Source: CAVVXX01 sp052389895 (GTDB lineage Bacteria > Pseudomonadota > Alphaproteobacteria > Micropepsales > Micropepsaceae). Taken from it: a DNA stretch of 20,061 nt. The notes under the pieces were generated by a model, which searched no databases, had not been told where the DNA came from, and saw only the letters and a program-made list of their open reading frames with translations. Every line of letters starts with the position of its first letter. Position 1 is the stretch's first letter. The stretch lies in assembly GCA_052389895.1 (NCBI GenBank), contig JBQTHM010000010.1:1-20061 (forward strand), given 5' to 3'. Both the position numbers and the translations under genes were made by a program. Shown piece after piece: positions 1-6,092 of this stretch.

Positions 1-123
1 GCCCCCAAAAAAACGTGCTATTACTTCGGTTTTTTTGTGAAACCCCCCACCGGGGTGTGGTGCCGCGCGCACCGCGCGACGGAGGGGCCCGTACTCATTT
101 CCACCATGGACGTTTCAGAAGAG

Positions 124-143
124 CAAAGGACATCATGTAATTG
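124..143 (+). promoter_or_regulatory. rnr translation start with an in-frame ATG-TAA just before a TTG start
   Basis: A purine-rich AAAGGA (124-129) could be the ribosome binding site. Five bases further on is ATG (135-137), followed at once in the same frame by TAA (138-140) and then TTG (141-143), from which the RNase R frame stays open. The ATG is at the better distance from AAAGGA (5 bases against 11 for the TTG). Ribosomes may therefore start and stop on ATG-TAA and restart at TTG, or start at TTG directly. A sequence error in the stop codon is also possible. Bases 1-134 hold no gene I can identify; a short open frame runs in from the left edge and ends at TGA 38-40. Confidence 0.45.
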
Positions 144-2330
144 AAGAAGTCACGCAAACGCGCTGAGCCGGCCGCGCTATCGAAACACGCCATCCTCGCC
201 CATCTCGCGGCGCATCCGGGCGATACAAAGCGCGATTTGGCGCGCGCACTCGGCGTGCGCGGCGAGCAGAGGCAGGAGCTGAAACGCATCCTGCGTGATC
301 TCGCCTACGAAGGCCTGCTCGAGCGCGGTAAGAAGAAAACGTACGCGCCGCCAGGCACTCTGCCCGAGGTCGCGGTCATCGAGATAATCGGCACCGATAC
401 CGATGGCGAATTGATCGGCCGGCCCGCGCATTGGGAACGTGCGGAGCCGGCGCCCCAAATCTGGGTCTCGCCCGGCCGCGTCGAAGAAGAAGGGCCGCCC
501 CTGGGCCGCGGCGACAAGGTGCTGGCCCGCATCAGCCGCACCAAGGAGGGGTACGAGGCGCGCGTCATCAAGCGGCTCGGGGCGAGTGTGCACCGCGTGC
601 TGGGCGTGCTCCGCCGCGATGGCGGCGCCATGCGCGTGGAGCCCGTGGACCGCAAAACGCGGCTGGCGTTCACCGTCGACGAACGCGCGCTTGCCGGGGC
701 GCGCGAAAACGAACTGGTGCTGGTCGAGCCGTTGGCGGGGCGCGACCACGGAAGCCCGCGTGCACGCGTGGTCGAAAAGCTGGGCTCGATGAAAGAGCCG
801 CGCGCCGTAAGTCTGATCGCCATCCATGCCCACGGCATTCCGGACGTTTTTCTCGAGGACGCGTTGACGGAAGCGGGGCGCGCGGGCCCCGCGGAAACCC
901 ATGGCCGCACCGATCTTCGCAAATTTCCGCTCTGCACCATCGATCCCGAGGACGCGCGCGACCACGACGACGCCGTGTGGGCCGCACCCGATCCCGATCC
1001 CGCCAACCGGGGCGGCCACGTGGTCATTGTCGCGATTGCGGATGTTGCGCATTACGTAACGCCGGGCTCGGCGCTCGATCGCGAAGCAAGGAGCCGCGGC
1101 AACTCCGTCTATTTCCCCGATCGCGTCGTGCCCATGCTGCCGGAAAGGCTGTCAGCCGAGCTGTGCTCGTTGAAAGAGGACGTGGACCGGCCGTGCCTGG
1201 CGGTACGCATGGTTTTCGACGCGCATGGCCGCAAACGGCGGCACGAATTTCTGCGTGGCGTCATGCGCTCGGCTGCGCGGCTGACCTATCGCCAAGCGCA
1301 GGCTGCATTTGACGGAAAGCCCGAAGCGAAAACTGCGCCGCTGCGTGAAAGCATCCTGCAACCCCTCCGGAACGCGTATCGGACGCTTGCGAAAGCGCGT
1401 GATCAGCGCGAGCCGCTCGACCTCGATTTGCCGGAACGGCGCATCGTCATCGGCGCGGATGGAAAAGTCGATTCAATTGCATTCCGCGAGCGGCTCGAAT
1501 CCATGCGTCTGATCGAAGAGTTCATGATTCAGGCCAACGTGGCCGCGGCAGAGACGCTGGAGAAGGCGCGCAGTCCGCTCGTCTATCGCGTACACGAGGA
1601 GCCATCGAAGGAAAAACTGCTCGCCTTGAGCGACTATCTGAAAACCATCGGCATTGCCTTCGCCAAGGGCCAGGTCATGAAACCTGCCGTGTTCAACCAG
1701 GTTCTCGCGCGGGCAAAAAAGGGCCCCAATGCCGACGTCATAAACGATGTCGTGTTGCGCACCCAGTCGCAGGCCGTCTACGCGCCGGAGAATATCGGCC
1801 ACTTCGGGCTGAATCTTTCCCATTACGCGCATTTCACCTCGCCCATCCGTCGCTACGCGGATTTGATCGTACATCGCGCGCTCATCCGCGCGCTGAAGCT
1901 TGCTACCGGTGGCCTCACCGACGCCGAGATCGCGCGCCTTGACGAAACCGCAGACCACATTTCGATGACCGAGCGCCGCGCCATGGCTGCGGAAAGGGAC
2001 TCCGTCGACCGCTATGTTGCCGCCTTCATGGAGGAGCGCGTCGGCGCCATGTTCGAGGGACGCATCGCCGGCGTAACGCGCTTCGGCCTGTTCATCCGCT
2101 TGAGGGAGACAGGGGCGGACGGCCTGCTTCCGATGCGCGCGCTGGGGCAGGAATATTTCCGGCACGATCTCAAGCGCCACGCCCTTGTGGGCCAGCGCAG
2201 CGGCACTGTTTACCGGCTGGGCGACACGGTGCGCGTGAAACTCGTGGAGGCCGCTCCGCTCACCGGCGGCCTGCGTTTCGAATTGGCACAGGAACCGGTT
2301 CGGCGGAGCGCAGCCCGGGTTCGGCGCTAG
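141..2330 (+). CDS. rnr: Ribonuclease R, 3'-5' exoribonuclease
   Basis: RNase R degrades structured RNA processively from the 3' end, acting in mRNA turnover, rRNA quality control and tmRNA-linked decay in the cytoplasm. The 729-residue product has the family order: an N-terminal winged-helix-like segment (about 10-70), cold-shock-type RNA-binding domains (about 75-220), the RNB catalytic domain (about 255-585) and a C-terminal S1 domain (about 632-715). In the RNB domain the metal-binding cluster IDPEDARDHDDAV gives Asp268, Asp274, Asp276 and Asp277, matching the four catalytic aspartates of the family. HFTSPIRRYADLIVHR (about 564-579) is another RNB hallmark. The basic C-terminal tail is short. 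TTG at 141 is the only start that keeps the N-terminus, because the in-frame ATG before it is followed by a stop. The gene converges on a SciP-type regulator with overlapping stop codons. Identity is secure; the start is less so. Confidence 0.95.
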   Translation: MKKSRKRAEPAALSKHAILAHLAAHPGDTKRDLARALGVRGEQRQELKRILRDLAYEGLLERGKKKTYAPPGTLPEVAVIEIIGTDTDGELIGRPAHWERAEPAPQIWVSPGRVEEEGPPLGRGDKVLARISRTKEGYEARVIKRLGASVHRVLGVLRRDGGAMRVEPVDRKTRLAFTVDERALAGARENELVLVEPLAGRDHGSPRARVVEKLGSMKEPRAVSLIAIHAHGIPDVFLEDALTEAGRAGPAETHGRTDLRKFPLCTIDPEDARDHDDAVWAAPDPDPANRGGHVVIVAIADVAHYVTPGSALDREARSRGNSVYFPDRVVPMLPERLSAELCSLKEDVDRPCLAVRMVFDAHGRKRRHEFLRGVMRSAARLTYRQAQAAFDGKPEAKTAPLRESILQPLRNAYRTLAKARDQREPLDLDLPERRIVIGADGKVDSIAFRERLESMRLIEEFMIQANVAAAETLEKARSPLVYRVHEEPSKEKLLALSDYLKTIGIAFAKGQVMKPAVFNQVLARAKKGPNADVINDVVLRTQSQAVYAPENIGHFGLNLSHYAHFTSPIRRYADLIVHRALIRALKLATGGLTDAEIARLDETADHISMTERRAMAAERDSVDRYVAAFMEERVGAMFEGRIAGVTRFGLFIRLRETGADGLLPMRALGQEYFRHDLKRHALVGQRSGTVYRLGDTVRVKLVEAAPLTGGLRFELAQEPVRRSAARVRR

Positions 2331-2611
2331 ACTTTTTCTTCTTCGCGCCTGTGATGCAGTTCCGAAACGCGCAAGCCCGAAACGCCGTGATGGCTGTAGG
2401 CGCGTTCCCAGCTCAGGAACTCCTCCACCGTCATCTCGTAGCGCGCACAGGCCTCTTCCAGCGTGATCAGCCCGCCGTTTACGGCCGCGACCACCGCCGC
2501 CTTTTTGCGGGGCACCCAGCGGCTGGTTCCCGGTGGCGGCAAATCCATCCGCGTGATCCGCTCGCCCTCGGGTCCGACGACAAAGCCGATATGCCGAGCC
2601 GGACGTCCCAT
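2327..2611 (-). CDS. sciP: SciP-type small DNA-binding regulator (DUF1153 family)
   Basis: This basic protein of about 94 residues carries the DUF1153 core RWVPRKKAAVVAAVNGGLIT, followed by LEEACARYEMTVEEFLSWE and HGVSGLR, a helix-turn-helix-like fold. In Caulobacter the family member SciP represses CtrA-activated promoters early in the cell cycle by binding DNA and blocking CtrA-dependent recruitment of RNA polymerase. That role here is inferred from family membership. Two ATG codons lie side by side. GGAGG sits 2 bases before the outer one (2614) and 5 bases before the inner one (2611), so I chose the inner. The stop codon lies inside a CTAG palindrome that also supplies the stop of rnr on the other strand. 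The divergent neighbour is rpmG. It could be a DUF1153 paralogue rather than SciP itself; a genome-wide copy count would settle that. Confidence 0.85.
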   Translation of the reverse strand: MGRPARHIGFVVGPEGERITRMDLPPPGTSRWVPRKKAAVVAAVNGGLITLEEACARYEMTVEEFLSWERAYSHHGVSGLRVSELHHRREEEKV

Positions 2612-2735
2612 CATGGCCTCCGATTGCCGTGTCAGAGCCGCAATCCGAAGCGAAGCAGTTGGTTCCCCGCCGCGCGCCCGAAACCGCGGCCCAGCGTTAA
2701 AAATGGACGAATGGCGCGAAATCGCTTAACGAAAC

Positions 2736-2763
2736 TTGACTTGGGAACTTGCACGGCTAGGTT
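2736..2763 (+). promoter_or_regulatory. Probable sigma-70 promoter of rpmG
   Basis: TTGACT (2736-2741) and TAGGTT (2758-2763) are separated by 16 bases. The first matches the -35 consensus in five of six positions. The second keeps the T, A and final T of the -10 box. Transcription would start near 2770, leaving a leader of about 20 bases before the rpmG ATG, with GGATGAGAG as a modest ribosome binding site. Inferred from sequence match and position. Confidence 0.6.
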
Positions 2764-2789
2764 ACGCGCCCGTTGGATGAGAGAACCTC

Positions 2790-2957
2790 ATGGCGAAACC
2801 CACCACGATCAAAATCCGGCTGAACAGCGAGGGCGGCTCCGGTTATTTCTATGTGACCAAGAAAAACTCGCGCACGCATACGGAAAAGTTCACCAAGCGC
2901 AAATACGACCCCAAGCTGCGCAAGCACGTGGAATTCAAGGAAGGCAAAATAAAGTAA
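2790..2957 (+). CDS. rpmG: 50S ribosomal protein L33
   Basis: This 55-residue protein is L33 of the large ribosomal subunit, located near the E site. The translation starts MAKPTTIKIRLNSEGGSGYF and contains YVTKKNSRTHTEKFTKRKYD and RKHVEFKEGKIK, the typical proteobacterial L33 pattern at the usual length. There are no cysteines, so this is the zinc-independent (C-minus) form. About one residue in three is Lys or Arg. ATG 2790 is the natural start: it lies just downstream of a good promoter, and the protein begins with the standard MAK. It is a single-gene unit, with its own promoter upstream and a hairpin with a T-rich tail downstream. The gene is divergent from the SciP-type regulator. Confidence 0.96.
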   Translation: MAKPTTIKIRLNSEGGSGYFYVTKKNSRTHTEKFTKRKYDPKLRKHVEFKEGKIK

Positions 2958-2982
2958 AACGGCCTTTCCGGGCGGGTTTTCG

Positions 2983-3020
2983 CGCGCGCTTGCCACACGG
3001 GGTAAGCGCGCGTTTCATTT
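2983..3020 (+). terminator. Rho-independent terminator after rpmG
   Basis: CGCGCGCTT (2983-2991) pairs perfectly with AAGCGCGCG (3004-3012) across a 12-base loop and is followed by TTTCATTT. It lies 25 bases after the rpmG stop and 20 bases before the aldehyde dehydrogenase start, so it should separate the two transcripts. Confidence 0.6.
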
Positions 3021-3041
3021 GGGGAAGACAGGAGGCAGCCC

Positions 3042-4529
3042 ATGAACATCGCGATCGACTGGCGCAAGGAAGCGGCCAAACTGCGATTTCCCGACAAGGC
3101 GTTCGTCGCCGGGAAGTTCGCGCCCGCGGCATCGGGAAAAACCTTTGAATGCGTGTCGCCGGTGGACGGCCGTGTGCTTGCCAATGTCGCCGCCTGCGAT
3201 GCGGAGGACGCCGACCGCGCGGTGAGGGCTGCGCGCGAGGCATTCGAAAACGGCGTATGGGCCGGCAAGGCGCCCAAGCAGAGAAAACGGATTCTGCTGA
3301 AGCTGGCCGAGCTGATCGAGCGCCATGCCGACGAGCTGGCGCTCCTCGAAACCCTCGACATGGGCAAGCCGATAAAGAATGCACGGGGCGGCGACGTGCG
3401 CGCGACCATCGAGACCATCCGCTGGTTCGCGGAAGCCATCGACAAGATTTATGACGAGATCGCGCCGACGCCGAAGGATCAGCTCGCCCTCATCACGCGC
3501 GAGCCGCTGGGCGTGGTGGCCGCGGTCATCCCGTGGAATTTCCCGCTGCTGATGGCGGCATGGAAGCTTGCGCCCGCGCTTGCCGCGGGCAATTCGGTGA
3601 TCGTCAAGCCGGCCGAGCAATCGCCCATGTCGGCACTGCGCGTGGCAGAGCTGGCGGCGGAAGCGGGAATTCCGGAAGGCGTGCTGCAAGTGCTGCCGGG
3701 CTTCGGCGAAACCGCGGGCCAGGCGCTAGGGCGCCACATGGATGTGGATGCGGTGGCGTTCACCGGCTCGACGGAAGTGGGGAAGCTGTTCCTCAAATAC
3801 GCGGGCGAATCCAACATGAAGATCGTCAGCCTGGAATGCGGCGGCAAATCGCCCAACATCATCTTTGCCGACGCGCCCGATATGGCGGAGGCGGCGAAGA
3901 ACGCGGCCGACGGCATCTTCTACAATTCGGGCCAGGTGTGCAGCGCGGCGTCGCGCTTGCTGGTCGAGGAAAAAATCCACGACGCCTTCGTGGACGAAGT
4001 GAAAAAGCTCGCGCGCGAATATCAGCCCAGCGATCCCCTCGATCCCACGACCGAAATGGGCTCGATGGTCGATCAAACGCACATGAAGCGCGTGCTTGGC
4101 TACATCGAAAAGGGCAAGAGCGAGGGCGCGCGCATGGCGATCGGCGGCGCGCAGGTGCGCAAAGAATCCGGCGGGTTCTATGTCGAGCCCACCATCTTCG
4201 ACCGCGTGAAGAACAGCATGACCATCGCGCAGGAAGAGATTTTCGGCCCCGTGCTGACCACGCTGACGTTCAAGGACCCCGAAGAGGCGGTGAAAATCGC
4301 CAACGACACGGTTTACGGACTGCAGGCCAGCCTGTGGACGCGCGACATCAGCAAGGCCCATAAGACGGCGCGGGCGCTGCGCGCGGGCACGGTGACGATC
4401 AACAACATGGACGGCGGCGGCATCGAAGTGCCCTTCGGCGGCTATAAGCAGTCCGGCTTCGGCCGCGACAAGTCGCTCCACGCCTTCGACAAATACACCC
4501 AGCTGAAGAACACGTTTATTCAGTTGTGA
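3042..4529 (+). CDS. NAD(P)-dependent aldehyde dehydrogenase, PuuC/AldA-like
   Basis: This enzyme should oxidise an aldehyde to its carboxylic acid with NAD(P)+ in the cytoplasm. The 495-residue protein has all family landmarks: PWNF with Asn166, VKPAEQ with the cofactor-binding Lys189, FTGSTEVG (240-247) in the Rossmann fold, the general base Glu265 in LECGGKS, the nucleophile Cys300 in GQVCSA, and EEIFGPVL near residue 400. Length and sequence along the whole protein resemble Escherichia coli PuuC (gamma-glutamyl-gamma-aminobutyraldehyde dehydrogenase), including LALLETLDMGKPI, IRWFAEAIDKIY and the end VPFGGYKQSGFGRDKSLHA. The true substrate is uncertain, because no polyamine or GABA gene is nearby and this subfamily accepts several amino-aldehydes. 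GGAGG (3031-3035) lies 6 bases before the ATG, a strong start. It stands alone between a terminator and an accessory zone. Confidence 0.93.
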   Translation: MNIAIDWRKEAAKLRFPDKAFVAGKFAPAASGKTFECVSPVDGRVLANVAACDAEDADRAVRAAREAFENGVWAGKAPKQRKRILLKLAELIERHADELALLETLDMGKPIKNARGGDVRATIETIRWFAEAIDKIYDEIAPTPKDQLALITREPLGVVAAVIPWNFPLLMAAWKLAPALAAGNSVIVKPAEQSPMSALRVAELAAEAGIPEGVLQVLPGFGETAGQALGRHMDVDAVAFTGSTEVGKLFLKYAGESNMKIVSLECGGKSPNIIFADAPDMAEAAKNAADGIFYNSGQVCSAASRLLVEEKIHDAFVDEVKKLAREYQPSDPLDPTTEMGSMVDQTHMKRVLGYIEKGKSEGARMAIGGAQVRKESGGFYVEPTIFDRVKNSMTIAQEEIFGPVLTTLTFKDPEEAVKIANDTVYGLQASLWTRDISKAHKTARALRAGTVTINNMDGGGIEVPFGGYKQSGFGRDKSLHAFDKYTQLKNTFIQL

Positions 4530-4549
4530 TTTCCGCCGCGGCCGGGCCC

Positions 4550-4566
4550 GCGCGGCTTCGCCGCGC
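4550..4566 (+). terminator. GC-rich hairpin after the aldehyde dehydrogenase
   Basis: GCGCGGC (4550-4556) pairs with GCCGCGC (4560-4566) across a TTC loop, 20 bases after the stop codon. The tail (ATTTAG) is only weakly T-rich, so termination is plausible but not certain. The rest of 4567-4640 holds nothing recognisable. Confidence 0.4.
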
Positions 4567-4644
4567 ATTTAGCTGATTTGGCGAGCGAAGCACGCCGGGC
4601 CGGCCATCCATCCGCCTGCGTCTCCTGGCGCGAAAGACTCAAAA

Positions 4645-4667
4645 TAAATCTGCTCTGACCCCAATTA
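4645..4667 (+). repeat. Inverted repeat A (left end of first cassette)
   Basis: It reads TAAATCTGCTCTGA, then CCCCAATTA, with the shared core CTCTGACCCC. It matches the reverse complement of 5536-5558 with one mismatch and repeats C and D at most positions. Confidence 0.8.
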
Positions 4668-4732
4668 GCCCGGCATGGCGGTCAAAGCGCGAGGACCAGC
4701 AGACGGACTACACGTTGCGTCAGCTTGCGAAG

Positions 4733-5404
4733 ATGGAGTACGTCCAAATAGAACCGAAGATTTCAACGCGGAGCGATAGAATCTTGTCCGACGACCACAA
4801 CATGATTCCGATAACGGACGAGCAAGCCAGGATGGCTCAGGAGGCGATCAAGCTTCTCCGTGACGTTGGCAGCTTCCTTAGTAAAGCATTGGGATCGACG
4901 CCCGAAGATTTGGTGGGCATGCTCGGCGGCGATTGGTTGAAGATCCGGCGCGCTGAAAATATCGCGCGCTTGATTGTTGCATCGAAAGAACGACTACAAA
5001 AGGACGGAGTGATAGAGCCGCAATCGGCAACACTTAGCCAGGCCTTACCGATCCTTCGCGCGGCCGCCGACGAAAGCCGCGAAGAAATACGCGATTTATG
5101 GGCGCGGCTTTTGGCGGCTGCGATGGACCCCACGAGGGCAAATCAGGTTCGGTCCCGGTTCATTGACGCGATCAAACAGTTGGACCCGTGTGATGCCCTC
5201 GTTTTGCAATCAATCGCACGTCGCGGCACGAAAATAGATTTATCGCAAAGAAATGATATCATCCGAGAGCTAGTGCGCGGCCCTGATGAAGTGGACGTGT
5301 CTATTCAGAATCTGAGAGAACTTGAACTGTTACATGAACTCAGCCCTGGAGTCGTTATGCTATCGCCTTTTGGCCGTGAGTTTGTCCGAATCATAATGCG
5401 ATAA
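4733..5404 (+). CDS. Abi-alpha (DUF4393) domain protein, candidate phage-defence gene
   Basis: The product (about 223 residues from ATG 4733) is soluble and largely helical. The stretch from LGGDWLKIRRAENIARLI through LPILRAAADESREEIRDLWA to RLLAAAMDP is what I recognise as the Abi-alpha/DUF4393 domain. Its C-terminal end (NLRELELLHEL then LSPFGREFVRIIM) resembles a winged helix. Family members are linked to abortive infection, but their biochemical activity is not known to me, so a defence role is inferred. The start is unsettled: the frame is open back through the left repeat, with a TTG at 4715 and ATGs at 4733 and 4802, and none has a good ribosome binding site. The gene is AT-richer than its neighbours and is the sole cargo between two inverted repeats. 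Confidence 0.7.
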   Translation: MEYVQIEPKISTRSDRILSDDHNMIPITDEQARMAQEAIKLLRDVGSFLSKALGSTPEDLVGMLGGDWLKIRRAENIARLIVASKERLQKDGVIEPQSATLSQALPILRAAADESREEIRDLWARLLAAAMDPTRANQVRSRFIDAIKQLDPCDALVLQSIARRGTKIDLSQRNDIIRELVRGPDEVDVSIQNLRELELLHELSPGVVMLSPFGREFVRIIMR

Positions 5405-5535
5405 AGTTTGAGGTTTGAGAACGAAACAGCTGCCCCGCAATTCGTTGCCCTTGTACGAATGCACCAGAGCGCTTGATCTTTAGCTCTTTTCTTGTTGCGC
5501 CCCGCGATTGATTGCAGAACGAGAACGGAAGCGCG

Positions 5536-5558
5536 TAATTGGGATCAGAGCAGATTTA
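5536..5558 (-). repeat. Inverted repeat B (right end of first cassette)
   Basis: On the minus strand it reads TAAATCTGCTCTGA, then TCCCAATTA, differing from repeat A by one base (ATCCC for ACCCC). The stretch 5405-5535 between the Abi-alpha stop and this repeat holds no gene or clear terminator. Confidence 0.8.
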
Positions 5559-5616
5559 AGCCGTGCTCACGCTCTAGCAGTAAGTGAAACACACTCGGCC
5601 GCCGCGACTCAATCGA

Positions 5617-5639
5617 ATAAATCCACTCTGACCCCGATT
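5617..5639 (+). repeat. Inverted repeat C (left end of second cassette)
   Basis: It reads ATAAATCCACTCTGACCCC followed by GATT. The first 19 bases are identical to the reverse complement of repeat D. Confidence 0.8.
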
Positions 5640-5785
5640 TCTCCCGCGTCTCTATGCAGCTAGGCGTGACCAATGATGTTTGGACTATTGACGAGCTTGT
5701 GGAGGAAGCCTTGAACCCAGAGAATGTAGTGCCTGTCGCGCGCTGCAAGGGGCAATTCACATTAATCGAAGGGGAAAAGAAATGA
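5621..5785 (+). pseudogene. Possible C-terminal remnant of an insertion-sequence transposase
   Basis: This frame is open from just after a TAA inside repeat C to TGA at 5783-5785. From its only ATG (5654) it gives 43 residues, beginning MQLGVTNDVWTIDELVEEAL. That pattern (Gly-x-Thr-Asn/Asp-x-x-Trp-(T/S)-(I/L)-x-Glu/Asp-Leu) recalls the end of IS1-type transposases as I remember them, where a Pro-Ala-Met-rich stretch precedes it. No ribosome binding site precedes the ATG, which fits a truncated fragment rather than an intact gene. Its stop overlaps the next gene's start (ATGA), so it may also be a genuine short coupled leader. The family assignment is tentative. Confidence 0.35.
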
Positions 5786-6000
5786 CATTGGACAAAATAC
5801 TGAGCGTCAGAAATTTATTGGCGGCGATTGTCGTTTTGCAAATCGTGTTGCTGGTAAATCTTGATCACGCCGCAAACGCAATTCAGAGCGTATCCGAAAT
5901 GACGGTTGTAGGAACAATTGCCGCGCGAACTGCGTCCGAACAAGCCTCAACCATTGAGGGCTACTTTGACGACGGTAAGGTCAAATGCCAATCGGACTGA
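5782..6000 (+). CDS. Small single-pass membrane protein, function unknown
   Basis: I do not recognise this 72-residue product. Residues about 11-27 (NLLAAIVVLQIVLLVNL) form one hydrophobic segment long enough to span the membrane. It follows a short positively charged start (MTLDKILSVR), and a polar Ala/Ser/Thr-rich tail ends in FDDGKVKCQSD. An anchored protein with a short exposed tail, or an uncleaved signal anchor, would fit. AGGGGAAAAG (5770-5779) just before ATG 5782 is a good ribosome binding site, which argues for real translation. The start overlaps the stop of the upstream transposase-like frame by ATGA. It is the last frame inside the second cassette. The short length leaves some doubt that it is a gene. 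Confidence 0.45.
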   Translation: MTLDKILSVRNLLAAIVVLQIVLLVNLDHAANAIQSVSEMTVVGTIAARTASEQASTIEGYFDDGKVKCQSD

Positions 6001-6042
6001 TTGTCCTAATTTCACGATGCAAGTGTCCAAAATCGCGCCTCG

Positions 6043-6075
6043 AAATAATTGGAAATAATTGGGGTAAATAATTGG
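6043..6075 (+). repeat. Three direct copies of AAATAATTGG
   Basis: Copies start at 6043, 6053 and 6066. The last one overlaps repeat D. The pattern looks like local duplication at the inner edge of a cassette end. Confidence 0.75.
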
Positions 6076-6092
6076 GGTCAGAGTGGATTTAT
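6070..6092 (-). repeat. Inverted repeat D (right end of second cassette)
   Basis: On the minus strand it reads ATAAATCCACTCTGACCCC followed by AATT. It pairs with repeat C. Confidence 0.8.

Larger units (their letters stand above)
4645..5558. mobile_element. Cassette bounded by 23-bp inverted repeats, carrying an Abi-alpha gene
   Basis: The two ends (4645-4667 and 5536-5558) are inverted copies that match at 22 of 23 positions and enclose about 870 bp. The only credible gene inside is the Abi-alpha protein. No transposase or recombinase is present, so any movement would need an enzyme supplied in trans. The interior reads AT-richer than the flanking housekeeping genes, which suggests a foreign origin. 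I see no clear target-site duplication just outside the ends. That this is a mobile unit is inferred from the repeat geometry and from the neighbouring cassette of the same design. Confidence 0.5.
5617..6092. mobile_element. Second repeat-bounded cassette with a transposase-like remnant and a small membrane protein
   Basis: It is bounded by inverted repeats C (5617-5639) and D (6070-6092), which match at 22 of 23 positions, including a perfect ATAAATCCACTCTGACCCC. It begins only 58 bases after the first cassette ends. Inside are an open frame that looks like the tail of a transposase and, overlapping it by ATGA, a 72-codon gene. The design is the same as the first cassette, with a slightly different repeat subtype (TCCACTCTGA instead of TCTGCTCTGA), so the two probably arrived separately. 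Confidence 0.5.

Noticed and set aside
1..40. Possible 3' end of an upstream gene (topA often precedes rnr)
   Set aside because: Only 12 codons before a TGA are visible and they show no recognisable motif.
177..1052. Long minus-strand frames opposite rnr
   Set aside because: They are antisense shadows of the RNase R coding sequence, with no recognisable domain and no ribosome binding site.
2726..2739. Possible CtrA box upstream of rpmG and the SciP-type gene
   Set aside because: The half-sites are TTAA and TTGA with 6 bases between, not TTAA-N7-TTAA, and the second overlaps a good -35 box.
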